From DATLZB01 sp035574175 (GTDB taxonomy: Bacteria > Pseudomonadota > Alphaproteobacteria > Rhizobiales > Hyphomicrobiaceae): 11,606 nt of DNA. A program made the translations under genes and the position numbers. The stretch is from assembly GCA_035574175.1 (NCBI GenBank), contig DATLZB010000118.1, positions 1-11,606 of the forward strand, read 5' to 3'. A model generated the notes under the pieces. It had not been told where the DNA came from, searched no databases, and worked only from the letters and a program-made list of their open reading frames with translations. Below, piece after piece: positions 1 through 6,754 of the stretch; position 1 is the stretch's first letter; every line of letters begins with the position of its first letter.

Positions 1-89
1 GGCCGGCGGGCCGGCTCGTGCCCGGCACGGTGGTGCCGGCACCGACCGGCGTGTTTCCGCGCTACGTCGGTTCCGAGGACAAGGCCTGA
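1..89 (+). CDS. metG: Methionine-tRNA ligase, C-terminal end only (partial)
   Basis: Only the last 28 codons and the TGA stop are in the window; the gene begins upstream. The visible peptide runs through LVPGTVVPAP and GVFPRYV, which matches the extreme C-terminus typical of alphaproteobacterial methionyl-tRNA synthetase. That enzyme charges tRNA-Met with methionine in the cytoplasm. The stop codon overlaps the ATG of tatD (TGATG), which implies translational coupling, and metG followed by tatD is a familiar alphaproteobacterial order. The call rests on a short tail plus context, so it is good but not certain. Confidence 0.8.
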   Translation, partial: PAGRLVPGTVVPAPTGVFPRYVGSEDKA

Positions 90-886
90 TGCTGGTCGAC
101 CATCACTGCCATCTCAACTTTCCGCAGTTCGCGGACTTAGACGCCGTTCTGGAACGCGCCCGTGCGGCCGGGGTCGGGGCGTTCGTCACCATCTCCACCC
201 GCATCCGCCGGCTGGCGGACCTCCTCGCCATCGCCGCGGCGCACGAGGACGTGTACTGCTCGGTTGGAACCCATCCCCACTATGCGCACGAGGAGCTCGA
301 TATTCCGCTGCAAGAAATCGTGCGCCTTGCCGGGCATCCCAAGATCGTGGCCATCGGCGAGGCCGGACTAGACTATCACTACACGCGCAGTCCGCCCGAG
401 GCGCAGGCGGAGGGCTTCCGGCGCCACATCGCGGCAGCGCGCGAAACAGGCTTGCCGCTCGAGATCCACAGCCGCGACGCCGACGCCGATACCGCTCGTA
501 TCCTCGAGGAGGAGCACGCCAAGGGGCCGTTCCCGGCCATCCTGCACTGCTTTACCGGCGGGGAGGAGCTGGCCCGGCGCGCTGTGACGCTCGGTCTTTA
601 CGTATCGTTTTCCGGCGTCGTCACGTTCAAGAAATCGGACGCGCTCAGGGCTGTGGCCAAAGCGGTGCCGCTCGAACGAATGCTGGTCGAGACCGATGCA
701 CCCTACCTTGCACCCGAGCCGCACCGCGGAAAGACCAACGAGCCGGCGTTCGTGGTGCACACGGCGGCGGTGCTTGCAAACGTCAAGGGCATTGCCCCAA
801 AGGAACTTGCCGCCGTCACGACCGACAACTTCGGCCGCCTCTTCACCAAGGTGCCGCGCGCGGCACTGGCGAGGCCGAGCCCGTGA
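89..886 (+). CDS. tatD: TatD family metal-dependent hydrolase (DNase)
   Basis: A 265-residue protein, normal length for the TatD/YcfH group of the amidohydrolase TIM-barrel superfamily. Metal ligands are visible in order: the N-terminal HxH (H6, H8 in DHHCHL), E91 in AIGEAGLDY, H127 in LEIHSRDA, H153 in ILHCFTGG and D203 in VETDAPYLAPEPHRGK. No expected ligand is missing. Family members are Mg-dependent 3'-5' exonucleases or deoxyribonucleases; the exact substrate of this one cannot be read from sequence, and it may be the YcfH paralogue rather than TatD proper. The ATG overlaps the metG stop, and the 3' end overlaps the GTG of the following hydrolase, so it is the middle gene of a coupled operon. 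No signal peptide is seen, so it should be cytoplasmic. Confidence 0.93.
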   Translation: MLVDHHCHLNFPQFADLDAVLERARAAGVGAFVTISTRIRRLADLLAIAAAHEDVYCSVGTHPHYAHEELDIPLQEIVRLAGHPKIVAIGEAGLDYHYTRSPPEAQAEGFRRHIAAARETGLPLEIHSRDADADTARILEEEHAKGPFPAILHCFTGGEELARRAVTLGLYVSFSGVVTFKKSDALRAVAKAVPLERMLVETDAPYLAPEPHRGKTNEPAFVVHTAAVLANVKGIAPKELAAVTTDNFGRLFTKVPRAALARPSP

Positions 887-1677
887 GCTATCGCTTCACC
901 ATCCTCGGATGCGGCTCCTCGGCAGGCGTTCCCCGGGTCGGCAACGATTGGGGAAGCTGTGATCCGCGCAACCCGCGAAACCGGCGGCGGCGTGCGACCG
1001 CGCTCGTGCAGCGCCGCGAGGCCGGCCATCGGGTGACCGCGCTGATCGACACCGGGCCCGATTTGCGCGAACAGCTGCTCGAGGTTGGCGTGGGCCGCAT
1101 CGACGGCGTTGTCTACACGCACGATCACGCCGATCACACGCACGGCATCGACGATCTCCGGATGGTCGCCTACGCCATGAAGCGGCGCGTCAACGTGTGG
1201 TTCGATGCACCGACCCGCGACAGCATGTTGACGCGGTTCGGCTACTGCTTTTCCTCGCGTCCGGGGAGCAGCTATCCCCCGATCCTGATCGCCAACGAAA
1301 TCCGCCCGCCCGATCCGGTGCGGGTGGAGGGTGAGAAGGGATTCATCGATTTCCTGCCCATCGTGCAGGAACACGGCGAAATTTCATCGCTTGGTTTCCG
1401 TATCGGCAATCTTGCCTATTCGCCGGACGTGAGCGGACTGTCGGAGAGCTCGGCGGCGATGCTCCTTGGCCTCGATGTATGGATCGTCGATGCACTCAGG
1501 TACACGCCGCACCCGAGCCATTTCACGGTCGGCCAGGCGCTCGAGTGGATCGGAAGGCTCAAGCCGAAGCGAGCAATCCTCACCCACCTCCACATCGATC
1601 TCGACTACGAAACGCTCAAGCGCGAGCTCCCCGCCAACGTGGAGCCCGCCTACGACGGCATGGTCATCGAATTCTGA
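883..1677 (+). CDS. MBL-fold metallohydrolase, PhnP-like
   Basis: A 264-residue protein of the metallo-beta-lactamase superfamily. It opens with GCGSSAGVPRVGNDW and a cysteine (C26), the usual start of the PhnP-like subgroup. The zinc-binding signature HxHxDH is H80-D-H82-A-D84-H85. Further likely ligands are H164 (QEHGE), D182 (YSPDVSG), and H213 and H235 (PSHFT, THLH). PhnP itself is a cyclic phosphodiesterase of phosphonate breakdown, but this alphaproteobacterial version sits with metG and tatD and no phosphonate genes are present, so its substrate is unknown. The start is GTG at 883, overlapping the tatD TGA as GTGA, which points to re-initiation by the same ribosome. It ends 11 bp before the convergent SDR gene. 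Confidence 0.9.
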   Translation: MSYRFTILGCGSSAGVPRVGNDWGSCDPRNPRNRRRRATALVQRREAGHRVTALIDTGPDLREQLLEVGVGRIDGVVYTHDHADHTHGIDDLRMVAYAMKRRVNVWFDAPTRDSMLTRFGYCFSSRPGSSYPPILIANEIRPPDPVRVEGEKGFIDFLPIVQEHGEISSLGFRIGNLAYSPDVSGLSESSAAMLLGLDVWIVDALRYTPHPSHFTVGQALEWIGRLKPKRAILTHLHIDLDYETLKRELPANVEPAYDGMVIEF

Positions 1678-1688
1678 CCGCTGGTCCG

Positions 1689-2408
1689 TTACGTGCGGCG
1701 GCGAAAGTGGAACACCTGGCCATTGGCGGTAAGCGAGGGAAGAGCGAGATCGACGAACATCGGCGCCACGTCTTCCGGGGTCGGCAGCGTGTGCGGGTCC
1801 TCGCCCGGAAAGGCCTTTGCGCGCATGGTCGTGCGAACCGGCCCGGGATCGACGAGGTTGGCGCGCACCGACGTGTTCTCGATTTCTCGGGCGTACGTCT
1901 TGACTAATGTTTCAAGACCCGCCTTCGAGGTCGCGTAAGGCCCCCAATAGGCGCCTGCTTCGGCTGCCGCGCCGGAGCCGACGAAGATGGCACGGCCGGC
2001 ATTTGAGCGGCGCAGCAACGGATCGCAGGTCCGAATCAGGCGCCAGTTCGCCGTCAGATTGACCTCGAGCACGCTTTGCCAAGCATCGCTGGTGACGTGG
2101 GCGAGCGGAGAGATGGGGCCGAGCACGCCGGCGTTGCCGACCAGGATGTCGAGCCTGTCCCAGCGCTGGTAGAGGCTTGGTCCCAACGCATCGACCTTCT
2201 CCCCGCGTGTGAGATCCAGTTCGACCAGCGTTGCGGTGCCCCCGCCCGCGCGCACTTCGTCGTCGAGTTCTTCGAGCGCACCCACGGTACGCGCAAGGAT
2301 GACCACGTGCGCGCCCTCACGGGCGAGCGCCAAGGCCACCGCCCTGCCGATGCCGCGCGAGGCACCGGTGATAAGGGCGATGCGGCCGGCGAGTCGTTTC
2401 TCCGACAC
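1689..2408 (-). CDS. SDR family NAD(P)-dependent oxidoreductase
   Basis: A classical short-chain dehydrogenase/reductase of 239 residues from the chosen GTG. The Rossmann nucleotide-binding motif TGASRGIG lies near residue 14. The NAG motif is near 92, the active-site Asn near 117, the Ser in GSG near 145, and the catalytic YxxxK (YATSK) near 158-162, followed by DPGPVRT. The tetrad is intact, so it should be an active oxidoreductase in the cytoplasm; the substrate is unknown. Two in-frame GTG starts exist. The one at 2408 gives the usual N-terminus (MSEKRLAGRIALITG) and has GGAGAG 10 nt upstream; the one at 2426 adds six residues and has no clear ribosome binding site. The gene starts 22 bp after the binding-protein gene and is probably co-transcribed with it. 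In related genomes an SDR commonly follows purF directly; here three genes intervene. Confidence 0.9.
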   Translation of the reverse strand: MSEKRLAGRIALITGASRGIGRAVALALAREGAHVVILARTVGALEELDDEVRAGGGTATLVELDLTRGEKVDALGPSLYQRWDRLDILVGNAGVLGPISPLAHVTSDAWQSVLEVNLTANWRLIRTCDPLLRRSNAGRAIFVGSGAAAEAGAYWGPYATSKAGLETLVKTYAREIENTSVRANLVDPGPVRTTMRAKAFPGEDPHTLPTPEDVAPMFVDLALPSLTANGQVFHFRRRT

Positions 2409-2430
2409 GGTGCAAAGTCTCTCCACTACT

Positions 2431-3516
2431 TCATTGCTTTGGCCCGGGGGAGCCGCCGCCTTCGGTCATGTCACGGAGGTCCCGGAGACCCTCCTTCGCC
2501 TTCTCGTAGGCCTTGCCGGTTGCATCCCTTGCCTTGTCGAACAGCGGCCGCGCCCGACTGCGGGCCTCGTCGGTCAGCTGCATAAGCCGATTTACGCTCG
2601 AAGCGGAAATCTCTTTGGCGCGCCGCCACATGCGGGTGAGGATGGCAGGCTGCGCCATGGTTTCTTCGGGCCTGAGCGCGCGCAGCGTGGCGATCATGTC
2701 GCGATGGTCGAGTCGCGCCTTCTCCTCGCCAATGCGTTCGCTGGCGCCGGTGAACAGAACGAGCGGGGTGCAGGCGGTCACGACCTTACGCGCGGACTTG
2801 AGCCAGCCGGCTCTGGTGACCTGGGTCTCCTGCGCGAAGTAAATCTTCTGGCCATCTACGTGCTGGCGCAAAATGTTGCGGTCGATCACCGCAACCACAC
2901 GGCCGCCCAGCTCTTCGATCAGCCTGAAGCGCTCATTGTCGGGGTCGGGGAACTGCACGAACAGGGAAACGCCGTCGTCGGCGCTGAGCGCCAAGCGTAT
3001 GGCCTCCTCGGTACTGTTGGCGTAGTGGACGGAGCCTGCCCGCCCGAGGCCGTCGGCATCGATGCGCTGCAGAAAGCGAAAGGTACCGGCGCTGCCCGAA
3101 CCCTGGGGCGGCAGGAAAAATTTCAGTTTGCTTGCGAATACGGCGATCTCGCCCCAGTTCTGAATGTCGGGATTGCGGGTCAACGCGAACAGGCATTCGC
3201 GGATGTCGTCGACCCTGATCTTGATGAAGGCTTCCGAACCGCCGAGCGCTGCGTTCTCGAGCGCAAACACGTCCGCCTGTGCGTAACCAAGCTCCTGCGG
3301 GTTGCGGGCAACGCGGCGCATGTTCTCGGCCGAACCCGCCGAGGTGACGCAGGCGTAATCAAACCTGGCCGCGGCGAGGCGCTCGACGATCGCCGGGCAG
3401 AAGCTCGTGTGATAGGCGCCCGCAGCGCCCGCCGTGTTGATGGCGGAGCTCGCGCCAGCGTCGCCGGCGGCGAACGCCGCCGTCACAGCGATGGCCAGTG
3501 TTGCCCCAATCCTCAT
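2431..3516 (-). CDS. Exported TAXI-like solute-binding protein with helical C-terminal tail
   Basis: A 361-residue protein from the ATG at 3516. Residues 1-22 form a Sec signal peptide (MRIG, hydrophobic alanine-rich core, AGA cleavage site before SS), so the product is predicted periplasmic. The mature part looks like a type 2 periplasmic-binding fold: an N-terminal INTAGAAGAYHT strand-turn, the segment TSAGSAENMRRV, then LGYAQADVFAL around 76-86. This resembles TAXI-type TRAP receptors and more loosely PhnD-type phosphonate binders. From about residue 295 to 350 the sequence changes to a charged Ala/Lys/Arg/Glu helix rich in EAR, DKAR and EKAKE, then a Gly/Pro end; this tail is not part of the usual binding fold. 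No permease is nearby, so the ligand and partner are unknown. A longer in-frame reading to 3714 is rejected because it would bury the signal peptide. It lies between the propeller gene and the SDR. Confidence 0.8.
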   Translation of the reverse strand: MRIGATLAIAVTAAFAAGDAGASSAINTAGAAGAYHTSFCPAIVERLAAARFDYACVTSAGSAENMRRVARNPQELGYAQADVFALENAALGGSEAFIKIRVDDIRECLFALTRNPDIQNWGEIAVFASKLKFFLPPQGSGSAGTFRFLQRIDADGLGRAGSVHYANSTEEAIRLALSADDGVSLFVQFPDPDNERFRLIEELGGRVVAVIDRNILRQHVDGQKIYFAQETQVTRAGWLKSARKVVTACTPLVLFTGASERIGEEKARLDHRDMIATLRALRPEETMAQPAILTRMWRRAKEISASSVNRLMQLTDEARSRARPLFDKARDATGKAYEKAKEGLRDLRDMTEGGGSPGPKQ

Positions 3517-3525
3517 CGCCTGAGG

Positions 3526-3530
3526 CTCCT
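3526..3530 (-). promoter_or_regulatory. Ribosome binding site of the solute-binding protein gene
   Basis: AGGAG on the minus strand lies 9 nt upstream of the ATG at 3516. Together with the signal peptide that begins exactly there, it decides the start over upstream in-frame starts. Confidence 0.7.
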
Positions 3531-3574
3531 GCTTGCCGAATGCGGTGATCGCGGGCCGGTCATCCCGTTTGGGC

Positions 3575-3604
3575 AACATAAGGCGGTGTGCCGTCAAGCA
3601 ACAA
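3575..3604 (-). promoter_or_regulatory. Possible sigma-70-like promoter of the solute-binding protein and SDR genes
   Basis: In the 113 bp gap between the propeller stop and the binding-protein start, the minus strand holds TTGTTG (3599-3604) and TATGTT (3575-3580) with an 18 nt spacer. The fit to TTGACA/TATAAT is only moderate, and alphaproteobacterial promoters are hard to call by eye. No terminator with a T-run was seen in this gap. Confidence 0.25.
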
Positions 3605-3629
3605 CCCGCAATTGGCCGGACGCGCCGCT

Positions 3630-4739
3630 TCAGGGCACGAACCTCACGTAGTGAATGGGTGGGAAGCGGGCTGCTACAGCTCCCCAGCTCTGGCCTTGAT
3701 CGTCCGACACCCACAAGCCGCCGGTGGTGCTGCCGATGACCAATCGATCGCCCGTGGCGTCGACATCGAGCCCGTGGCGGTAGACGAGATCATAAGCGTG
3801 TCGCTGCGGCAGGCCGTTGCGCAACGCCTCGAATGTCCTGCCGCCGTCCCGCGTCCTGGTCACCACCAACGCGCCTCCGACCGGGACGCGCTGCTCGTCC
3901 TTGATGGCGGGGACGAACCAAGCGACGTCCGGGTTCTGCGGGTGAACCGCGACGGCAAACCCGAAGTTGGAAGGCTCGACGCCCCCCGCCTCCTGCCAGC
4001 TCAAGGCGCCGTCTCTGGAATGGAAGATGCCATTGTGGTGCTGCACCCAAAGGCGATCCGGGCTCTGGCGGCACTGCGCCAGACGATGCACGTCCTGGAT
4101 GTTGGGATCGTTCCGCCGCTCGGGCGGCATGTAGGCGGCCCACATACCTTCGGCACAGCAGGCCCAGGAGGCGCCGCCATCCTTGGTCACCCAGACGCCA
4201 CCGCAGGAGACGGCAATGCGCACCGTGCGACTAGCGCGAGGGTCGACGCAGATGGAATGAATGCCCGGAAGGTCGGCGCCGCCGCCGAACCATTCCTTGC
4301 GCTTGGGATGGTCCCACAGCGTGCGCACGAGCTCCCAGCTTGCGCCTTTGTCGATAGAGCGGAACAGACCGCCCGGGATCGTGCCGCACCACAGCAGGCC
4401 CGGCTCGTCAGCCCCGCCTGCCTCGAGCGTCCACAGCTTGACCGTGTTCCAGGGGATCGGCTTGCCCATGCCGTCGGTATCGGTCTCACCCTCCGGCTGC
4501 TTGGGGTAGGCCGGCGCCGCGCATTCCTGCCAGGGTTTGCCGGCCCCCTCCGAGCGGTGCAGCTTAACGCCGAAGTGGCCGTGCTCCAGCCCCGCATAAA
4601 GGCTGCCGTCGCGGGCGTCGGCGAGCACGGCCGAGACGTTGTCGCCGAGGAAATCGACCTGGGCGACGGCCCATTCGCGGCTCTTGCGTTCCAACGTGAA
4701 CAGACCCTTGCGGGTCGCCACCAGGATCCGGTCGCTCAT
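3630..4739 (-). CDS. Cytoplasmic Asp-box (BNR) beta-propeller protein, sialidase-like fold
   Basis: A 369-residue protein built of repeated propeller blades. Five Asp-boxes (S/T-x-D-x-G-x-x-W/F) are visible at about residues 128-135 (SIDKGASW), 185-192 (TKDGGASW), 241-248 (SRDGALSW), 296-303 (TRDGGRTF) and 345-352 (SDDQGQSW), with a degenerate copy near 61-70. The N-terminus MSDRILVATRKGLFTL is typical of a family often labelled exo-alpha-sialidase or WD40/YVTN-like. There is no signal peptide or membrane segment, unlike most true sialidases, so the label describes fold, not activity. Asp-boxes are structural turns and not catalytic. The ATG at 4739 is preferred over one 11 codons upstream because AAGGA precedes it and the family start fits. 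It begins 33 bp after the MoaD/ThiS-like gene, in the same direction, and is probably co-transcribed with it. Substrate or partner unknown. Confidence 0.82.
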   Translation of the reverse strand: MSDRILVATRKGLFTLERKSREWAVAQVDFLGDNVSAVLADARDGSLYAGLEHGHFGVKLHRSEGAGKPWQECAAPAYPKQPEGETDTDGMGKPIPWNTVKLWTLEAGGADEPGLLWCGTIPGGLFRSIDKGASWELVRTLWDHPKRKEWFGGGADLPGIHSICVDPRASRTVRIAVSCGGVWVTKDGGASWACCAEGMWAAYMPPERRNDPNIQDVHRLAQCRQSPDRLWVQHHNGIFHSRDGALSWQEAGGVEPSNFGFAVAVHPQNPDVAWFVPAIKDEQRVPVGGALVVTRTRDGGRTFEALRNGLPQRHAYDLVYRHGLDVDATGDRLVIGSTTGGLWVSDDQGQSWGAVAARFPPIHYVRFVP

Positions 4740-4748
4740 GCGCTGCAA

Positions 4749-4753
4749 TCCTT
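4749..4753 (-). promoter_or_regulatory. Ribosome binding site of the beta-propeller gene
   Basis: AAGGA on the minus strand, 9 nt before the ATG at 4739. It supports that ATG over the in-frame ATG at 4772, which would overlap the stop region of the preceding gene. Confidence 0.6.
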
Positions 4754-4772
4754 TCCCATTGAGACAATCCAA

Positions 4773-5042
4773 TCAGCCGCCGGAGAGGGCCTGCAGCACA
4801 TAAACGGTAGCATCCTCGGCAATGGCATCGGAGAGATGGACGCGGTCGCGCACGCGGGCCGCGCCGATGAACACCGTCATGTGCTTGCGGAGCGCACCCT
4901 GATCGTCGAGCACGTAGCGGCGCATCTGCTCGTTGCCTGCGAAGGCCGCATCGAGTACCTCGCGAAGCGTCGCGCCGTGGACCTCGACAGTGGCTGAGGG
5001 CACGTGCCGGGCAAGATTCGGTGTGAATACGACTTTGGCCAT
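4773..5042 (-). CDS. MoaD/ThiS family small beta-grasp protein with C-terminal Gly-Gly
   Basis: An 89-residue protein with the ubiquitin-like beta-grasp layout of MoaD/ThiS: a first strand KVVFTPN, a second strand around ATVEVHG (17-23), a helix TLREVLDAAF (25-34), strands around HMTVFIGAARV (54-64), and a last strand VYVLQAL that ends in free SGG. In MoaD and ThiS the C-terminal Gly-Gly is adenylated by an E1-like enzyme and converted to a thiocarboxylate that donates sulfur. Here no molybdopterin, thiamine or E1-like gene is nearby, so sulfur carrier, protein modifier and unrelated roles all stay open. The ATG at 5042 gives the family length; an in-frame ATG at 5093 would add 17 residues, and neither has a strong Shine-Dalgarno. 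It lies 89 bp after purF and 33 bp before the propeller gene. Confidence 0.82.
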   Translation of the reverse strand: MAKVVFTPNLARHVPSATVEVHGATLREVLDAAFAGNEQMRRYVLDDQGALRKHMTVFIGAARVRDRVHLSDAIAEDATVYVLQALSGG

Positions 5043-5131
5043 TCCATGCGCTCGAAGGGCGGGAGCAATAGCGGCGGAATGGCGCGGAAGCATGGCGGAA
5101 ACGACTACCGCCTAATGCTTATGCCAATGCC

Positions 5132-6622
5132 TCAGCTCGCCTCCGTGAGCAGCGAGAGCTGGCGCGGGCTGGGGCCGCCGTTCAGATCGGTCAGCTCCGT
5201 CGGGTAATCCCCGGTGAAGCAGTGATCGGAGAACTGCGGGCTCAGCTCATCGCGCTTCTCAAAGCCCATGGCGCGGTAGAGGCCGTCCACCGACAGGAAA
5301 GCGAGACTGGTAGCGCCCATGAAGGCCCGCATCTCGTCCAAGCTCATCTTCGCCGCCAGCAGATCTTCCCGCAGCGGGGTGTCGATGCCGTAATAGTCGC
5401 CGTATTTGATTTGCGGGCTGGCGATGCGCATGTGAACTTCGCGCGCTCCCGCCTCGTACATCATCGCCACGATCTTCTTCGAAGTCGTGCCGCGCACCAC
5501 GCTGTCGTCGATCAGTGCGATCCGCTGTCCACGGATCACCGCCCGATTGGCCGAGTGCTTGAGCTTGACGCCGAGCTGGCGGATCTGCTGCTCGGGCTCG
5601 ATGAATGTCCGTCCGACGTAGTGGTTGCGGATGATGCCGAGTTCGTAGGGCAGGGCGGATGCCTGCGCGAAGCCGATGGCGGCGGGAACGCCCGAATCGG
5701 GGATCGGAACGACCACATCGACAGCGGCCGGGGCCTCACGCGCCAGTTCGGCTCCCATCGCCTTCCTCACCTCGTAGACGTTGCGGCCGCCTACGATGGA
5801 GTCCGGCCTGGCGAAATAGATGTACTCGAAGATGCAAGGGCGGGCCGGGCGCAGCGGGAAGGGGCGATGGCTCTCCAGCCCGTGCTCGGCGGTGATGACC
5901 ACCACCTCGCCGTTCTCCACCTCGCGCAGGAACTCGGCGCCGACGATGTCGAGCGCGCAGGTCTCGGAGGCCAGAACGAAGCAGGAGCCCAGGCGGCCGA
6001 CAACGAGTGGGCGGATGCCAACCGGGTCGCGGGCGCCGATCAGCATGTCGTTGGTCAGGCACACAAAGGCGTAGGAGCCCTCAAGCTGGCGCAGCGCCTC
6101 GATCAGCCGTTCCACGATGCGCCGCTTCTGCGAGCGCGAGATGAGGTGGAGAATGACCTCGGTGTCGGAGGTGGACTGGCAAATGGCGCCGGACTTGACG
6201 AGCTCCCGCCGCAGAGTGAGCGCATTGGTCAGGTTGCCGTTGTGGGCCACGGCGAAGCCGCCGGTATCGAGGTCGGCAAACAGCGGCTGCACGTTGCGCA
6301 GAATGGTGTCGCCAGTGGTCGAATAGCGCACGTGGCCGACGGCCATATGTCCTGCGAGGCGGTGAATGACCTGGGCCTGGTTGAAGCTGTCGCCAACGAG
6401 ACCTAGCCGCCGCTCGGAATGAAAATGCTCGCCATCGAAGGTGACAATGCCAGCTGCCTCCTGGCCGCGGTGCTGAAGCGCATGCAAACCCAGCGCGGTG
6501 ATCGCCGCCGCGTCCGGGTGGCCCAGAATACCGAATACGCCGCATTCCTCGCGCAAGCGGTCATCGCCATAGCGCGTGGCGCCGTCCGGCGGCGCCCATT
6601 GAGCCCCACGACACTCATCCAT
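5132..6622 (-). CDS. purF: Amidophosphoribosyltransferase
   Basis: A 496-residue enzyme that catalyses the committed step of de novo purine synthesis: PRPP plus glutamine gives phosphoribosylamine. The N-terminal Ntn glutaminase domain begins at C27 (EECGVFGILGHPDAA), the nucleophile exposed after removal of a 26-residue propeptide. HRGQEAAGI, GHVRYSTTG and AHNGNLTN follow. The C-terminal phosphoribosyltransferase domain carries the PRPP loop IALIDDSVVRGTTS (368-381). The ATG at 6622 is well supported by GGGAGG 5 nt upstream. Of the four cysteines that bind the Fe-S cluster in Bacillus-type enzymes, C263 and C468 are present, but the positions equivalent to the other two are D409 (DYYGID) and S465 (SDHCFTG), so a cluster is unlikely. 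It lies 190 bp after cvpA, as in many bacteria. Confidence 0.97.
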   Translation of the reverse strand: MDECRGAQWAPPDGATRYGDDRLREECGVFGILGHPDAAAITALGLHALQHRGQEAAGIVTFDGEHFHSERRLGLVGDSFNQAQVIHRLAGHMAVGHVRYSTTGDTILRNVQPLFADLDTGGFAVAHNGNLTNALTLRRELVKSGAICQSTSDTEVILHLISRSQKRRIVERLIEALRQLEGSYAFVCLTNDMLIGARDPVGIRPLVVGRLGSCFVLASETCALDIVGAEFLREVENGEVVVITAEHGLESHRPFPLRPARPCIFEYIYFARPDSIVGGRNVYEVRKAMGAELAREAPAAVDVVVPIPDSGVPAAIGFAQASALPYELGIIRNHYVGRTFIEPEQQIRQLGVKLKHSANRAVIRGQRIALIDDSVVRGTTSKKIVAMMYEAGAREVHMRIASPQIKYGDYYGIDTPLREDLLAAKMSLDEMRAFMGATSLAFLSVDGLYRAMGFEKRDELSPQFSDHCFTGDYPTELTDLNGGPSPRQLSLLTEAS

Positions 6623-6627
6623 CTGCG

Positions 6628-6633
6628 CCTCCC
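6628..6633 (-). promoter_or_regulatory. Strong ribosome binding site of purF
   Basis: GGGAGG on the minus strand, 5 nt from the ATG at 6622. It fixes the purF start and hence the 26-residue propeptide length. Confidence 0.75.
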
Positions 6634-6719
6634 GCTTGCGCCCCGACCGCCGCTTTTGAACCCAGCCGGACCCTTAACCCGAGTCGGCTCCGCCGCACGC
6701 CGACCCCCATGCCGCATGA

Positions 6720-6747
6720 CACATATATGATGGCGCGCGACATGCAA
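6720..6747 (-). promoter_or_regulatory. Possible purF promoter
   Basis: Within the 190 bp cvpA-purF gap, the minus strand has TTGCAT (6742-6747), a 16 nt spacer and TATGTG (6720-6725), the only AT-rich patch in a GC-rich stretch. It lies about 100 bp upstream of purF, leaving room for a leader. The match is moderate and unproven. Confidence 0.3.
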
Positions 6748-6754
6748 CAGGGGC

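Noticed and set aside
883..1677. Naming the metallohydrolase phnP and assigning it to phosphonate breakdown
   Set aside because: No C-P lyase genes are nearby and the metG-tatD context argues for a different, unknown role; only the family is supported.
1660..1700. A bidirectional terminator between the convergent hydrolase and SDR genes
   Set aside because: The gap is 11 bp and no convincing stem or T-run is seen around the two stop codons.
2209..3651. A 480-codon open frame on the plus strand opposite the SDR and binding-protein genes
   Set aside because: It is antisense to genes with clear domains, has no recognisable domain or ribosome binding site, and is the kind of long open frame that GC-rich codon bias produces.
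3517..3714. A 66-residue N-terminal extension of the solute-binding protein
   Set aside because: It would bury a clean signal peptide, extend through the preceding gap into the propeller gene, and ignore a good AGGAG site before the internal ATG.
3588..4997. A 469-codon open frame on the plus strand opposite the propeller and beta-grasp genes
   Set aside because: Composition is that of a reverse-strand shadow, and the opposite strand has five regular Asp-boxes and a diglycine-ended beta-grasp protein.
5094..5112. A GGCGG/CCGCC hairpin between purF and the beta-grasp gene as a purF terminator
   Set aside because: Only five base pairs with a 9 nt loop and no T-run; weak and expected by chance at this GC content.
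5222..6406. A 394-codon open frame on the plus strand inside purF
   Set aside because: purF is certain on the other strand; the antisense frame has no family features.
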